A stretch of DNA of 19,242 nt from CALXZG01 sp034184445 (GCA_034184445.1 JAXFZX010000111.1:1-19242), one strand, 5' to 3'; counted from the stretch's first letter, positions 7,673-13,985 are shown. The notes: a model not told the origin generated them from the letters alone. A program made the numbers and translations.

Positions 7673-8382
7673 CAGATACCCACCATTTCACAGGCCAAAG
7701 TAATCAATCCTGTCATTACAATCATCCATACAATACCATAGACAACCGCATTTGTCGTTGCTGTTCCGACACTGTCGGCATTTCTTCCGCAATTAACCCC
7801 AAAATAACATCCACAAAAGGCAATTACCAGACCAAATACAATACCATGGAACACCCCCACCAAAAAGTTTGTCATATTAAATGAATTAATGGTATACTTA
7901 ATATACTCTGCCAAAGGAATATCCCAAAAAAGAACACAGACAAAACACCCCCCCAGAATACCCATAATATCTGATAGCAAAATTAAAACAGGCATAGAGA
8001 GTAGAAGAGCATTTATTCGGGGTAAAACCAAAAAATCCGTTTTAGAAATCCCCATGGTTTGCAAAGCATCCAATTCTTCATTGACTTGCATTGTGCCGAT
8101 ACTGGCTGCATAGGATGCCCCTGTTCTGCCCGCCATGATAATCCCCGTCATAATGGCCCCCATAATACGGGTCATCCCGATAGTCACCAAACTGGCCACA
8201 TAGATTTGTGCACCAAATGTCCTTAATTGCAATGCCCCCACGAAAGCCAATATCAGTCCTACCATAAAACTGATGAGAGAGACAATCAACACTGCTTTTG
8301 GTCCGCAATCGGCCAAAACAAGCCAAAAATCTTTACTGCGATACACTGCTTTACCCATCAGTTGTCGTTTCCAAGAAATCAA
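7672..8382 (-). CDS. mlaE: MlaE-family permease domain
   Basis: The membrane core of the lipid transporter, up to 236 aa, with about five to six helices. Family landmarks are the segment ISFMVGLILAFVGALQLRTFGA and the coupling region AGRTGASYAASIGTMQVNEELDALQTMG. The reading frame continues directly from the upstream STAS ORF: stop TAA (8386-8388), then TGT, then TTG (8380-8382). Possible starts are that TTG, or the ATG at 8356-8358, which has a GGAAA about 9 nt ahead. The second is preferred for translation as a separate protein. In most alphaproteobacteria the STAS domain and permease are one polypeptide of about 370 residues; read-through here would give about 361. See the finding on the split gene. 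Confidence 0.9.
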   Translation of the reverse strand: MISWKRQLMGKAVYRSKDFWLVLADCGPKAVLIVSLISFMVGLILAFVGALQLRTFGAQIYVASLVTIGMTRIMGAIMTGIIMAGRTGASYAASIGTMQVNEELDALQTMGISKTDFLVLPRINALLLSMPVLILLSDIMGILGGCFVCVLFWDIPLAEYIKYTINSFNMTNFLVGVFHGIVFGLVIAFCGCYFGVNCGRNADSVGTATTNAVVYGIVWMIVMTGLITLACEMVGI

Positions 8383-8385
8383 ACA

Positions 8386-8757
8386 TTAATGAATAAAAAG
8401 CCCCCCTTTTTTAACGGATCTGCAAAAAATAATTCCTTTTTCACCAATACGTTCCAAAAATCCCAATCGCTTATTTGTGTTAGTGCGGGGCGTATTTCCA
8501 GATTGAAAGGCTAATTTTAACAACCTTTCCATTCCTTCTGGTAAAGACTCAAAAGTGATATTTTCTTTTGAGACGTTTCTTAAAAAGCCATATAATTCAG
8601 CGACAAAATCCGTATTCCATGAATCAATTTGTTTACCTAACAACTGAACTTTTTTTCCTTTTAAATCCTGAGCAGAGATATATGTGTGTTTTGTATCATC
8701 TAAAACACCCTCCATGGAGATGGTAATTTTATCGCTTTTAATGGTTATATTTATCAT
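8386..8757 (-). CDS. STAS-like N-terminal domain of the MlaE permease, separate ORF
   Basis: A 123-aa soluble domain. GKQIDSWNTDFVAEL (41-55) and the segment ITFESLPEGMERLLKLA (67-83) match the STAS-like N-terminal domain fused to MlaE-type permeases, where it probably regulates the transporter or contacts the ATPase. The end, LGFLERIGEKG, corresponds to the linker that normally runs into the permease. It is the first ORF of the five-ORF operon. The ATG sits about where the predicted promoter would start transcription, so the mRNA may be leaderless. It may be an independently folded subunit or the front part of a gene broken by a nonsense codon. Confidence 0.75.
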   Translation of the reverse strand: MINITIKSDKITISMEGVLDDTKHTYISAQDLKGKKVQLLGKQIDSWNTDFVAELYGFLRNVSKENITFESLPEGMERLLKLAFQSGNTPRTNTNKRLGFLERIGEKGIIFCRSVKKGGLFIH

Positions 8758-8765
8758 ATCTGTAA

Positions 8766-8792
8766 AGTATAATTTATTGAAATTAAAGTCAA
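8766..8792 (-). promoter_or_regulatory. Promoter of the lipid-transport operon
   Basis: Minus-strand TTGACT (8787-8792) and TATACT (8766-8771) are separated by 15 nt, shorter than ideal. The expected start is at about 8758-8760, one to three bases before the first ATG, which implies a leaderless or nearly leaderless transcript. Confidence 0.45.
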
Positions 8793-8830
8793 GAAAATAA
8801 TGAAGATCAGACTAGGATTATTGAAAAACA

Positions 8831-8859
8831 TTGACAATTAAGGCCTCTTATGTTATAAT
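8831..8859 (+). promoter_or_regulatory. Consensus sigma-70 promoter of the ankyrin-like gene
   Basis: TTGACA (8831-8836), 17-nt spacer, TATAAT (8854-8859): a perfect consensus. Its presence rules out the upstream in-frame TTG (which is the -35 box itself) as a start codon and supports the ATG at 8897. Confidence 0.85.
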
Positions 8860-8896
8860 TCCGTCACATTTAAAGTTTGAACAAAAGGAAAAAGTT

Positions 8897-9526
8897 ATGA
8901 ATAATTGGGAAGAATGGCGTCAACCTTGGTATTTGCTGATAAAGAAGAGTGAACACCCGCAGATAATAATTCCTCTCAAACCGGATGTGAAACTTATCTC
9001 CGTTGATCCGCATGAATATGATAAGCATTATTATACCCTTCAACAGATTGACTCCGATTTGTTGATTGCTATTGATAATGACGATGTTGTATCGGTAGAA
9101 AGAGCCCTAAAGAAAGATAAAATTGATGTTAATACGCCCTATATGATTCCTTCCTGGGAGGTTCCGGATGGCTACACGCCACAACTTCAAACATTTTTAC
9201 ACCGAGCTTTATGGGAACATTCCGAAAATGTCTTTAAATTTTTATTGGACAATGGTGCTAACCCACGTATCCAAGGACATTGTGATGATACAGTTATAAG
9301 CAATGTGTTTGACGATCGTCGTAAAGAAGAAGATTTCCTTAAATTTGGAAAAATGTTAGTTGACGCAGGCATGGATATAAAAACAATACAGCAAGAAGCA
9401 AAGTATAAAAATGATCAGTCGGCCGTTAAGAAACTTATTAAATACGCTACCCAAAAAAGGCCTCAATTAATATCAAAAAGGAAATCTGCTATTCGCACCC
9501 CAAGAAATGTCAGAGTTAAAGATTAA
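8897..9526 (+). CDS. Small ankyrin-repeat-like protein
   Basis: A 209-aa soluble protein. Residues about 55-155 show degenerate ankyrin units: LLIAIDNDDVVSVERALKK followed by IDVNT, then LHRALWEHSENVFKFLLDNG-ANPR, then a third weaker unit with FGKMLVDAGMDI. Ankyrin units mediate protein binding; no catalytic domain is visible. The basic C-terminal tail (KRPQLISKRKSAIRTPRNVRVK) could be disordered. The start is set by AAAGGA 8 nt before the ATG and by the promoter just upstream. Ankyrin proteins are common in host-associated bacteria, but there is no signal peptide. It is convergent with, and ends near, the TrpF-like gene. Confidence 0.8.
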   Translation: MNNWEEWRQPWYLLIKKSEHPQIIIPLKPDVKLISVDPHEYDKHYYTLQQIDSDLLIAIDNDDVVSVERALKKDKIDVNTPYMIPSWEVPDGYTPQLQTFLHRALWEHSENVFKFLLDNGANPRIQGHCDDTVISNVFDDRRKEEDFLKFGKMLVDAGMDIKTIQQEAKYKNDQSAVKKLIKYATQKRPQLISKRKSAIRTPRNVRVKD

Positions 9527-9538
9527 GCAATTTATTCT

Positions 9539-10342
9539 TCATGTCTTCCGTAATTTTGATCCGATACTGCGCAAATCCAAATAATTCGGTAAATTATTTG
9601 TATGCGTAAAGCATTGTATATTTTGTGAAGCAATGGCATTTTGAACAAATTGTTCCGCTTTAACAAAGGAAAAAGAACCGTCTTGTTTTAGTTTTCCTTC
9701 TGCATCAATAAAGACAGCACCTTTTGCCACTTTTTCAATTTTTCTCAGTTCTTCAGAAATATTTTCAGGTGAAAGCCCACCCGCATAGCCTTGAAATACA
9801 CCCTCAAAAAGAGGGGCTTTTCGCATATCAGGAACAATCCCTTCCCCAAATGAATCATCAAATAAGACATCAAAATCTATCCCACGATAATAGGCTTTGT
9901 AAATAAAGGGTAAATTTGGTTGGCTGGCCGACAAAATAATTGGATGCTGCGCGACTGCTTTCATTGTTTTTTCAAGAGTCCTTATATGTGGAACTGTTCC
10001 TGAAGCAAAATGTTCTCTTCCAATTTTAAAATTGAGCTGTAATCGACCAACAGATGTTCCTATTTTTAGTAAATCAGAAATTTCATTTGGTACTTTTCCA
10101 TCGCAAAAAGAGACGACAAATCCTTCATTCAAATGAAGTGCAACTCTGCTTTCAATTTTTTCTTTCTCTAATTTTGAAAGTAATTCTTTCAACCATTCAA
10201 AACGCGGTGTATGATAGCTGGCTTTTTTGGGAGAACACTGCACACCAAATTCAACATTTTTATGCTCTTTCAGAAATTCTATCGCGTCATTGATATCATT
10301 TTTTTCATTGATACCGGAACAAACGATTGTCTTTAAAAACAT
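9539..10342 (-). CDS. TrpF-like TIM-barrel protein
   Basis: A 267-aa protein that reads as a distant relative of phosphoribosylanthranilate isomerase. The N-terminal strand KTIVCSGIN stands where TrpF has its KICG motif with catalytic Cys. DVLFDDSFGEG (158-168) stands for the LLDS..GGTG strand. GYAGGLSPENISEEL (185-199) is an excellent match to the AGGL-x-P-x-N-V phosphate-binding loop. GAVFIDAEGKLKQDG (208-222) aligns to the final 'vDvSSGVE..pG.KD'. The order C-SG rather than K-CG and the loss of SSG make isomerase activity uncertain; it is not next to any trp gene. AGGAGG lies 4-5 nt before the ATG. The last 20 codons look frameshifted relative to a family tail (see findings). Confidence 0.65.
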   Translation of the reverse strand: MFLKTIVCSGINEKNDINDAIEFLKEHKNVEFGVQCSPKKASYHTPRFEWLKELLSKLEKEKIESRVALHLNEGFVVSFCDGKVPNEISDLLKIGTSVGRLQLNFKIGREHFASGTVPHIRTLEKTMKAVAQHPIILSASQPNLPFIYKAYYRGIDFDVLFDDSFGEGIVPDMRKAPLFEGVFQGYAGGLSPENISEELRKIEKVAKGAVFIDAEGKLKQDGSFSFVKAEQFVQNAIASQNIQCFTHTNNLPNYLDLRSIGSKLRKT

Positions 10343-10368
10343 AAATCCTCCTAATTACTTTGAATAGG

Positions 10369-10397
10369 ATTATATAATATACAAAAGGAAAAGTCAA
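10369..10397 (-). promoter_or_regulatory. Promoter of the TrpF-like gene
   Basis: Minus-strand TTGACT (10392-10397), 17-nt spacer, TATAAT (10369-10374), giving a leader of about 20 nt with a strong ribosome site. Confidence 0.75.
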
Positions 10398-10420
10398 TTT
10401 TTCATTTATGTCAAAAACAT

Positions 10421-10596
10421 GAAATATAATAAAATCAAGCTCTTTTGTGATAATAAGCTCGATTTCTGATGAAAAGAGGTGCTTTTTGTGTGAAGTCCAA
10501 TCGAACCAGTTAAAGCTATTGATTTTAAAAGAACAAGTCGCCTTTTCAGACGACTTGTTCAAAATGGTGAGGGGTATCTTGCCGACCGCGAGCTAA
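10421..10596. repeat. Dispersed repeat family 2, copy R1
   Basis: About 176 bp, homologous to 11007-11226 and 12267-12486. The 61 bases 10496-10556 are identical to 12386-12446. In one plus-strand frame it is open for over 50 codons and gives in part QSNQLKLLILKEQVAFSDDL and LFKMVRGILPTAS, conserved in R3. No start codon or ribosome site supports expression. It lies just past the 3' end of the pyrophosphatase gene. Confidence 0.85.
10527..10560 (-). terminator. Terminator in R1, ending the pyrophosphatase transcript
   Basis: A perfect 10-bp stem GAACAAGTCG/CGACTTGTTC (10531-10540, 10551-10560) is followed on the minus strand by UUUU (10527-10530). It is well placed about 55 nt past the pyrophosphatase stop. 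Confidence 0.75.
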
Positions 10597-10614
10597 GCTT
10601 ATTTATTTTTGTAA

Positions 10615-10950
10615 TCATCGAATTATAATGTGCTTAAACCATTTTTCTTGATAACTAACCATTTTTTCAATTTCATCATCTGTTAAATTAACCCCATTTG
10701 GAACAACAATCAATTTATCATCATCATCGTTTGTCCTATGTATTATCGCTATACAGGTTCCTTGGAATTCCGTAAGAGGCTTATCCACACCTAAAACATA
10801 GGCATCCAACTCCTCTCCATCACCAGATATTGTATCAGGTATATAACCATAATTAGTCAAATACTCAAAACCATGCTTAGGATGCTTTGACCCCAGAGGT
10901 CTGTCCATAATCACACGCACATTTTTAGTCAAATAATCCTTTGTAAGCAT
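10615..10950 (-). CDS. Short inorganic pyrophosphatase homologue (family I)
   Basis: A 111-aa protein matching the core of family I soluble pyrophosphatase, which hydrolyses PPi to phosphate. GFEYLTNYGYIPDTISGDG leads into DGEELD (44-49), corresponding to the metal-binding signature D-x-D-[PE]-x-D. The middle Asp is Glu here. RTNDDDDKLIVVP (72-84) is the second acidic/Lys cluster. Standard enzymes are about 170-180 residues, so this is a minimal form lacking the long C-terminal helices and much of the N terminus. The ATG at 10950 has GGAAAG at 9 nt spacing; a TTG at 10983 would add 11 residues. Whether it acts on PPi or another phosphorylated compound is open. It stands alone between R1 and R2. 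Confidence 0.85.
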   Translation of the reverse strand: MLTKDYLTKNVRVIMDRPLGSKHPKHGFEYLTNYGYIPDTISGDGEELDAYVLGVDKPLTEFQGTCIAIIHRTNDDDDKLIVVPNGVNLTDDEIEKMVSYQEKWFKHIIIR

Positions 10951-11006
10951 ATCGTAATTCTTTCCTTTTTTTATATCATACAAAGTTATTCCTTTTAATG
11001 CAATAA

Positions 11007-11226
11007 AAAAGTTCGAGTGTTTCAGAGGCTGTTAAAAAGCGCTAAAATCTGAAATGTAATAAAATCAAGCACTTTCAAGATGATGAGTTCGATTGCTCAT
11101 GAAAATATGCGCCTTTTGTCTGCACTCCAATCGAACCAGCTTAAATGATTGAAAATAAAAGAAAAAGTCGCCTTTTTAGACGACTTGTTCAAAATGGTGA
11201 GGGATACCTTGCCGAACGCGAGCTAG
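11007..11226. repeat. Dispersed repeat family 2, copy R2
   Basis: A 220-bp copy. Its first 61 bases (11007-11067) are identical to R3 (12267-12327), while the second half diverges from both R1 and R3. The equivalent hairpin (11161-11190) is weaker, with an AAGTCG/CGACTT core. R2 and R3 are direct repeats exactly 1260 nt apart and enclose the membrane-protein gene with its own promoter. Confidence 0.88.
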
Positions 11227-11232
11227 TCCATA

Positions 11233-11261
11233 TTGACATAATATTTTTAGTTTGCTAAAAT
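11233..11261 (+). promoter_or_regulatory. Promoter of the 289-aa membrane protein
   Basis: TTGACA (11233-11238), 17 nt, TAAAAT (11256-11261), giving a start near 11268 and a leader of about 70 nt. It begins a few bases after repeat R2. Confidence 0.7.
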
Positions 11262-11285
11262 TAGTTCAAGTTTAAAGAGAATAAA

Positions 11286-11327
11286 ATGAAAAAGCTATCA
11301 ATATACATACTAAATTCACTTTTTTAG
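11286..11327 (+). CDS. Possible 13-aa leader peptide
   Basis: ATG-AAA-AAG opens a 13-codon reading frame (MKKLSIYILNSLF) in the leader of the membrane-protein mRNA, ending at TAG 13 nt before the next ATG. The upstream ribosome site is weak (AAAGAGA). It could be a translated leader influencing the next gene or chance. Confidence 0.25.
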   Translation: MKKLSIYILNSLF

Positions 11328-11340
11328 TAAAGGAGATGCT

Positions 11341-12210
11341 ATGAAAAATAAAAATTATATTGGTTTGTTGTTTTTAAGTGGTATTTATCTTTTGTATTTG
11401 TTTATGTATTCAGCAGATTTAGGTAAAAAACTTTTTTCTGATGGTTTCCTTTTTAGTTTAGGCCCTTTCTATATGATTTGCGCCGGATTACATCAAATTA
11501 TGATTAGAGGATTAGGTTTAAAGCCCAGCAAAACACTCGTTTTATATGATATCTTAAATTTATTGTTACCGTTTATGTTAAGAGGGGCAGGTGAACTAGC
11601 CCCTGTTATTGCCGGCATGTACTATATCATTTCAAATATATTCATGCCACACATAATCCAAAGAGAAAATTCATATAAAATATTAAAAAAAGATTATTCT
11701 TTCAAGTATATTATTCTTCTATCTTTAACGGCATGGTTTTGGATACCAATTGCATGGCTGAAAATAACCGATAACAGGTTTTTTAATATTCTGTTAACTT
11801 TCTTAGTGTTATATTTCTTTTCATGGTTGAAAGAAAGACAAATACAAAAAGCTACAGATACTCTAGTAGACGGTAAAAAAGCTGTCATGTCAAACACTAA
11901 GTTCTATAATATTTTTGCAATTTTTGTTTTATTTTGTTCTATATCCCTGATATTTTTTCCTGATTTTTGGGACTTTTTAATATTATCAGTCCTCATCCCA
12001 CCATTAGGACTCCTTTATATTTTGTGGTTTATACTTATTTTTTGGAGCTTTAAAAAAATTTTTCCTAAAACAAGTTCCGATATATCATCGTTCTTTAAGA
12101 ATAGATCCTTTTTGTGGAAACTCTGCTTTTTACTTGTGTTGGCGTTTCTATCTCCTGTGCTAATTCTTTTTATCTCTTTTATTCAAGAGATAATTGCATC
12201 AATCAAATAA
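11341..12210 (+). CDS. Multi-span membrane protein of unknown function
   Basis: A 289-aa hydrophobic protein with about eight predicted membrane helices, including segments near residues 6-24, 36-50, 66-80, 85-100, 121-140, 145-162, 190-206, 212-235 and 258-282. One polar loop is rich in Lys/Gln/Asp (residues 164-187). No transporter or enzyme signature is recognised. Translation starts at an ATG with AAAGGAG 7 nt ahead. It is a single-gene module with its own promoter between direct repeats R2 and R3. Composition is more AT-rich than the core genes on the right, as in the other accessory genes. Confidence 0.85.
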   Translation: MKNKNYIGLLFLSGIYLLYLFMYSADLGKKLFSDGFLFSLGPFYMICAGLHQIMIRGLGLKPSKTLVLYDILNLLLPFMLRGAGELAPVIAGMYYIISNIFMPHIIQRENSYKILKKDYSFKYIILLSLTAWFWIPIAWLKITDNRFFNILLTFLVLYFFSWLKERQIQKATDTLVDGKKAVMSNTKFYNIFAIFVLFCSISLIFFPDFWDFLILSVLIPPLGLLYILWFILIFWSFKKIFPKTSSDISSFFKNRSFLWKLCFLLVLAFLSPVLILFISFIQEIIASIK

Positions 12211-12266
12211 ATACCCACAAGTCTCCAACCACAGATCCATGCTTGAATTGTACTTAAATCACCTCT

Positions 12267-12486
12267 AAAAGTTCGAGTGTTTCAGAGGCTGTTAAAAAGC
12301 GCTAAAATCTGAAATGTAATAAAATCAGCTACTTTTGAGATGATGAGTTCGATTGTTGATGAAAAGAGATGCTTTTTGACTTCGTTCCAATCGAACCAGT
12401 TAAAGCTATTGATTTTAAAAGAACAAGTCGCCTTTTCAGACGACTTATTCAAAATGGTGAGGGATATCTTGCAAAACGAGGACTAA
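12267..12486. repeat. Dispersed repeat family 2, copy R3 (mosaic)
   Basis: The head (12267-12327) is identical to R2 and the body (12386-12446) is identical to R1, while R2's own body and R1's own head differ. R3 is therefore a mosaic. The plus-strand frame is open through the unit up to TAA at 12484-12486, ending KMVRDILQNED. The region 12211-12266 shows nothing. Confidence 0.88.
12417..12450 (-). terminator. Terminator in R3 for the MORN-like gene
   Basis: Stem GAACAAGTCG (12421-12430) against CGACTTATTC (12441-12450), nine pairs and one mismatch, then UUUU on the minus strand. It lies about 110 nt past the stop of the leftward gene at 12560. Confidence 0.65.
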
Positions 12487-12559
12487 AAAGGGCATTCTAA
12501 GTAAATATAAAAAAACAAAATTTGAATAAGATGATATCATTGATATGAGTCGGTATAGT

Positions 12560-13390
12560 TTAAAAATGTCCGTTCCAAAATTTTCGTCTGGCATAATCAA
12601 AGATATTTTGATTCGACTTTTCCTGCGACTGAGGCTTTCTTTCCGGAGAAGAAACCTCTAAATGTCTTTCTCGCATAGTGTCTTCCGTGACCAGATGTCC
12701 ATTTTTATATATTTTATGTATTTCTGTAGCCTTATCAATCATCGGAACCATCATCCCTTCCCGAGTCCTTTTCCATCCTTGCTCAATGTGAATATACTCT
12801 CCATCTAAGACCCCATTTTTTTTAAAGCCGGCTTCTTTTAATTGCCCTTCCTTTAAACTTGGATCGGAAAAATAAGTTTTGAACTCTCCAGCTCGAAAAT
12901 CATTTTTTGTGTATTCATCTTTCAACTGCAGAGGTTCACGCAACATCCCTTCTGCAATCAATCGTCCTTCACAAAATACTGAATGTTTCATTTCCCCATT
13001 GGGTTGTCTTTCTCCAAACAACTGTATTTTTTTACCTGATTGTGTAATTTCCTCCCGATTGAAATGGATTTTTTCACCATGACGGTATACCCCATCTTCT
13101 ACGATATTTTTGCCTGTTTTATCATAGATGATATAGCGTCCGTTTTTTTCACCTTGATGAAAATTTTCCCATTTCTCTCGTGTTCCATCTTCCCGATAAA
13201 GTGTTCTATCGCCTTCGATTTCCCCATTTTTCTTATTCATTTTGGCTTTTGTATTTCCATTCGTCCAAAAGGACTCATAAGGGCCATCTTCCACACCATC
13301 TTTAACATTATAAATAGCCTTTACAGTACCATCCGAGTTACGTTCAGTAACCTCACCACTTATAATTGTTTGTTTATATTCTGATGTCAT
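12560..13390 (-). CDS. MORN/YwqK-type repeat protein
   Basis: A 276-aa protein with MORN-variant repeats of the YwqK antitoxin family: GVEDGPYESFWTNGNTKAK, GEIEGDRTLYREDGTREK, GEKNGRYIIYDKTGKN and, later, GVLDGEYIHIEQGW. The repeats form beta-hairpin arrays thought to mediate protein contacts; YwqK-type proteins neutralise partner toxins in some bacteria. No toxin gene adjoins it, so an antitoxin role is unproven. There is no signal peptide. Two starts are possible. The ATG at 13402 falls at the predicted transcription start and would be leaderless. The ATG at 13390 has a GGGGG tract 5 nt ahead and is chosen here. Confidence 0.82.
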   Translation of the reverse strand: MTSEYKQTIISGEVTERNSDGTVKAIYNVKDGVEDGPYESFWTNGNTKAKMNKKNGEIEGDRTLYREDGTREKWENFHQGEKNGRYIIYDKTGKNIVEDGVYRHGEKIHFNREEITQSGKKIQLFGERQPNGEMKHSVFCEGRLIAEGMLREPLQLKDEYTKNDFRAGEFKTYFSDPSLKEGQLKEAGFKKNGVLDGEYIHIEQGWKRTREGMMVPMIDKATEIHKIYKNGHLVTEDTMRERHLEVSSPERKPQSQEKSNQNIFDYARRKFWNGHF

Positions 13391-13408
13391 ACGAACCCCC
13401 ATAATGCT

Positions 13409-13436
13409 ATTATAACATATTAAGAAAAAATGTCAA
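13409..13436 (-). promoter_or_regulatory. Promoter of the MORN-like gene
   Basis: Minus-strand TTGACA (13431-13436), 16-nt spacer, TATAAT (13409-13414). The start is expected at about 13401-13403, next to the first possible ATG. Confidence 0.8.
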
Positions 13437-13470
13437 ATTTTTCTTAAATTCAAAGAATATTTTTAAGATG

Positions 13471-13526
13471 TGAAACATAATAAAATCAGCGACTTTTGTG
13501 ATGATAAGTTCGATTGCCCGCGAAAA
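13471..13526. repeat. Dispersed repeat family 2, copy R4 (partial)
   Basis: About 55 bp matching the first part of R1-R3 after the head (AATAAAATCAGC..., then GATGATAAGTTCGATTG). It then switches to a different GC-richer sequence beside the tRNA gene. Confidence 0.7.
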
Positions 13527-13640
13527 TTGTGCTGGGATTGTAAATTGCGGGGCAATTTATCCCTCATATTTCGGGACCGCCTACGGCGTCTACTCGGCGG
13601 GGCCTCGTATCGAACATGGGTTTGTCCACCTCGGCACCCT
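13527..13640. other. GC-rich structured intergenic segment
   Basis: Clearly richer in G and C than the surroundings. It has an 8-bp perfect hairpin TAAATTGC-GGG-GCAATTTA (13541-13559) and a CGCC-TAC-GGCG element near 13580. Together with R4 it is open on both strands, but no start signal is visible. It may be a non-coding structured RNA or a remnant. Confidence 0.4.
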
Positions 13641-13648
13641 CTATTTAT

Positions 13649-13684
13649 AAAAAAACACCCCACATGGGGGCGTTTTTTTATAAA
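13649..13684 (-). terminator. tRNA-Lys terminator
   Basis: A 13-bp stem with one mismatch: on the minus strand an A7-CGCCCC arm and GGGGTGT7 arm around an ATGT loop, ending in a T run just past the tRNA CCA end. Confidence 0.85.
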
Positions 13685-13760
13685 TGGTGAGCGTGCTGGG
13701 ATTCGAACCCAGGGCCACCTGATTAAAAGTCAGGTGCTCTACCAGCTGAGCTACACACTC
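13685..13760 (-). tRNA. tRNA-Lys (anticodon UUU)
   Basis: 76 nt including an encoded CCA. Acceptor stem GAGTGTG pairs with CACGCTC (one G-U pair). The D-arm has AGCTCAGCTGGTAGAGC, the anticodon arm CCTGACTTTTAATCAGG has UUU in the loop, and the T-arm CTGGGTTCGAATCCCAG is perfect. Confidence 0.97.
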
Positions 13761-13781
13761 ATTACCGCGAGCTGCGCAGGG

Positions 13782-13810
13782 ATTATAGCAAAATAAAAAT
13801 CCCTTGTCAA
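13782..13810 (-). promoter_or_regulatory. Consensus promoter of tRNA-Lys
   Basis: Minus-strand TTGACA (13805-13810), 17 nt, TATAAT (13782-13787), with a GC-rich stretch just after the start, as expected for a growth-regulated stable RNA promoter. The -35 sits in an inverted repeat TGTCAAG/CTTGACA (13805-13811, 13825-13831). Confidence 0.9.
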
Positions 13811-13876
13811 GACTTTTTTGCATACTTGACAGATTTTTAATAATGGTGGCAAAATAAGAGGGGTAGAGAGTATTTT

Positions 13877-13975
13877 TTGACCGAAAAGGAACTAGAAAGG
13901 CACAAAATTATCATCAAAAACAATAATAGTCAACATTTGTACATCCGTAAAGCCGGTGAAAAATTATTGAAATAA
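13877..13975 (+). pseudogene. Possible fragment of a helix-turn-helix transposase N terminus
   Basis: A 33-codon frame (TTG start at best) reading TEKELERHKIIIKNNNSQHL, then YIRKAGEKLLK. The opening resembles the 'T-x-KEL-x-R--II-K' start of some IS transposases with an N-terminal HTH, but the helix-turn-helix itself is absent and no terminal repeats are seen. No ribosome site is evident. Confidence 0.2.
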
Positions 13976-13985
13976 CACTGTTCAA

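Noticed and set aside
8831..8896. N-terminal extension of the ankyrin-like protein
   Set aside because: Its TTG start is the -35 box of the promoter and the codons cover the -10.
10305..10562. 85-codon minus-strand ORF across R1 and the TrpF-like promoter
   Set aside because: It runs through a terminator stem, a consensus promoter and the start of a real gene.
112..13526. CRISPR array or integron cassette array
   Set aside because: The repeats are long, few, imperfect and spaced by whole genes, with no spacers of even length, no Cas or integrase gene and no attC core sites.
13463..13796. Overlapping ORFs over R4, the GC-rich segment and the tRNA
   Set aside because: They read through the tRNA-Lys gene and its terminator; no start signals.
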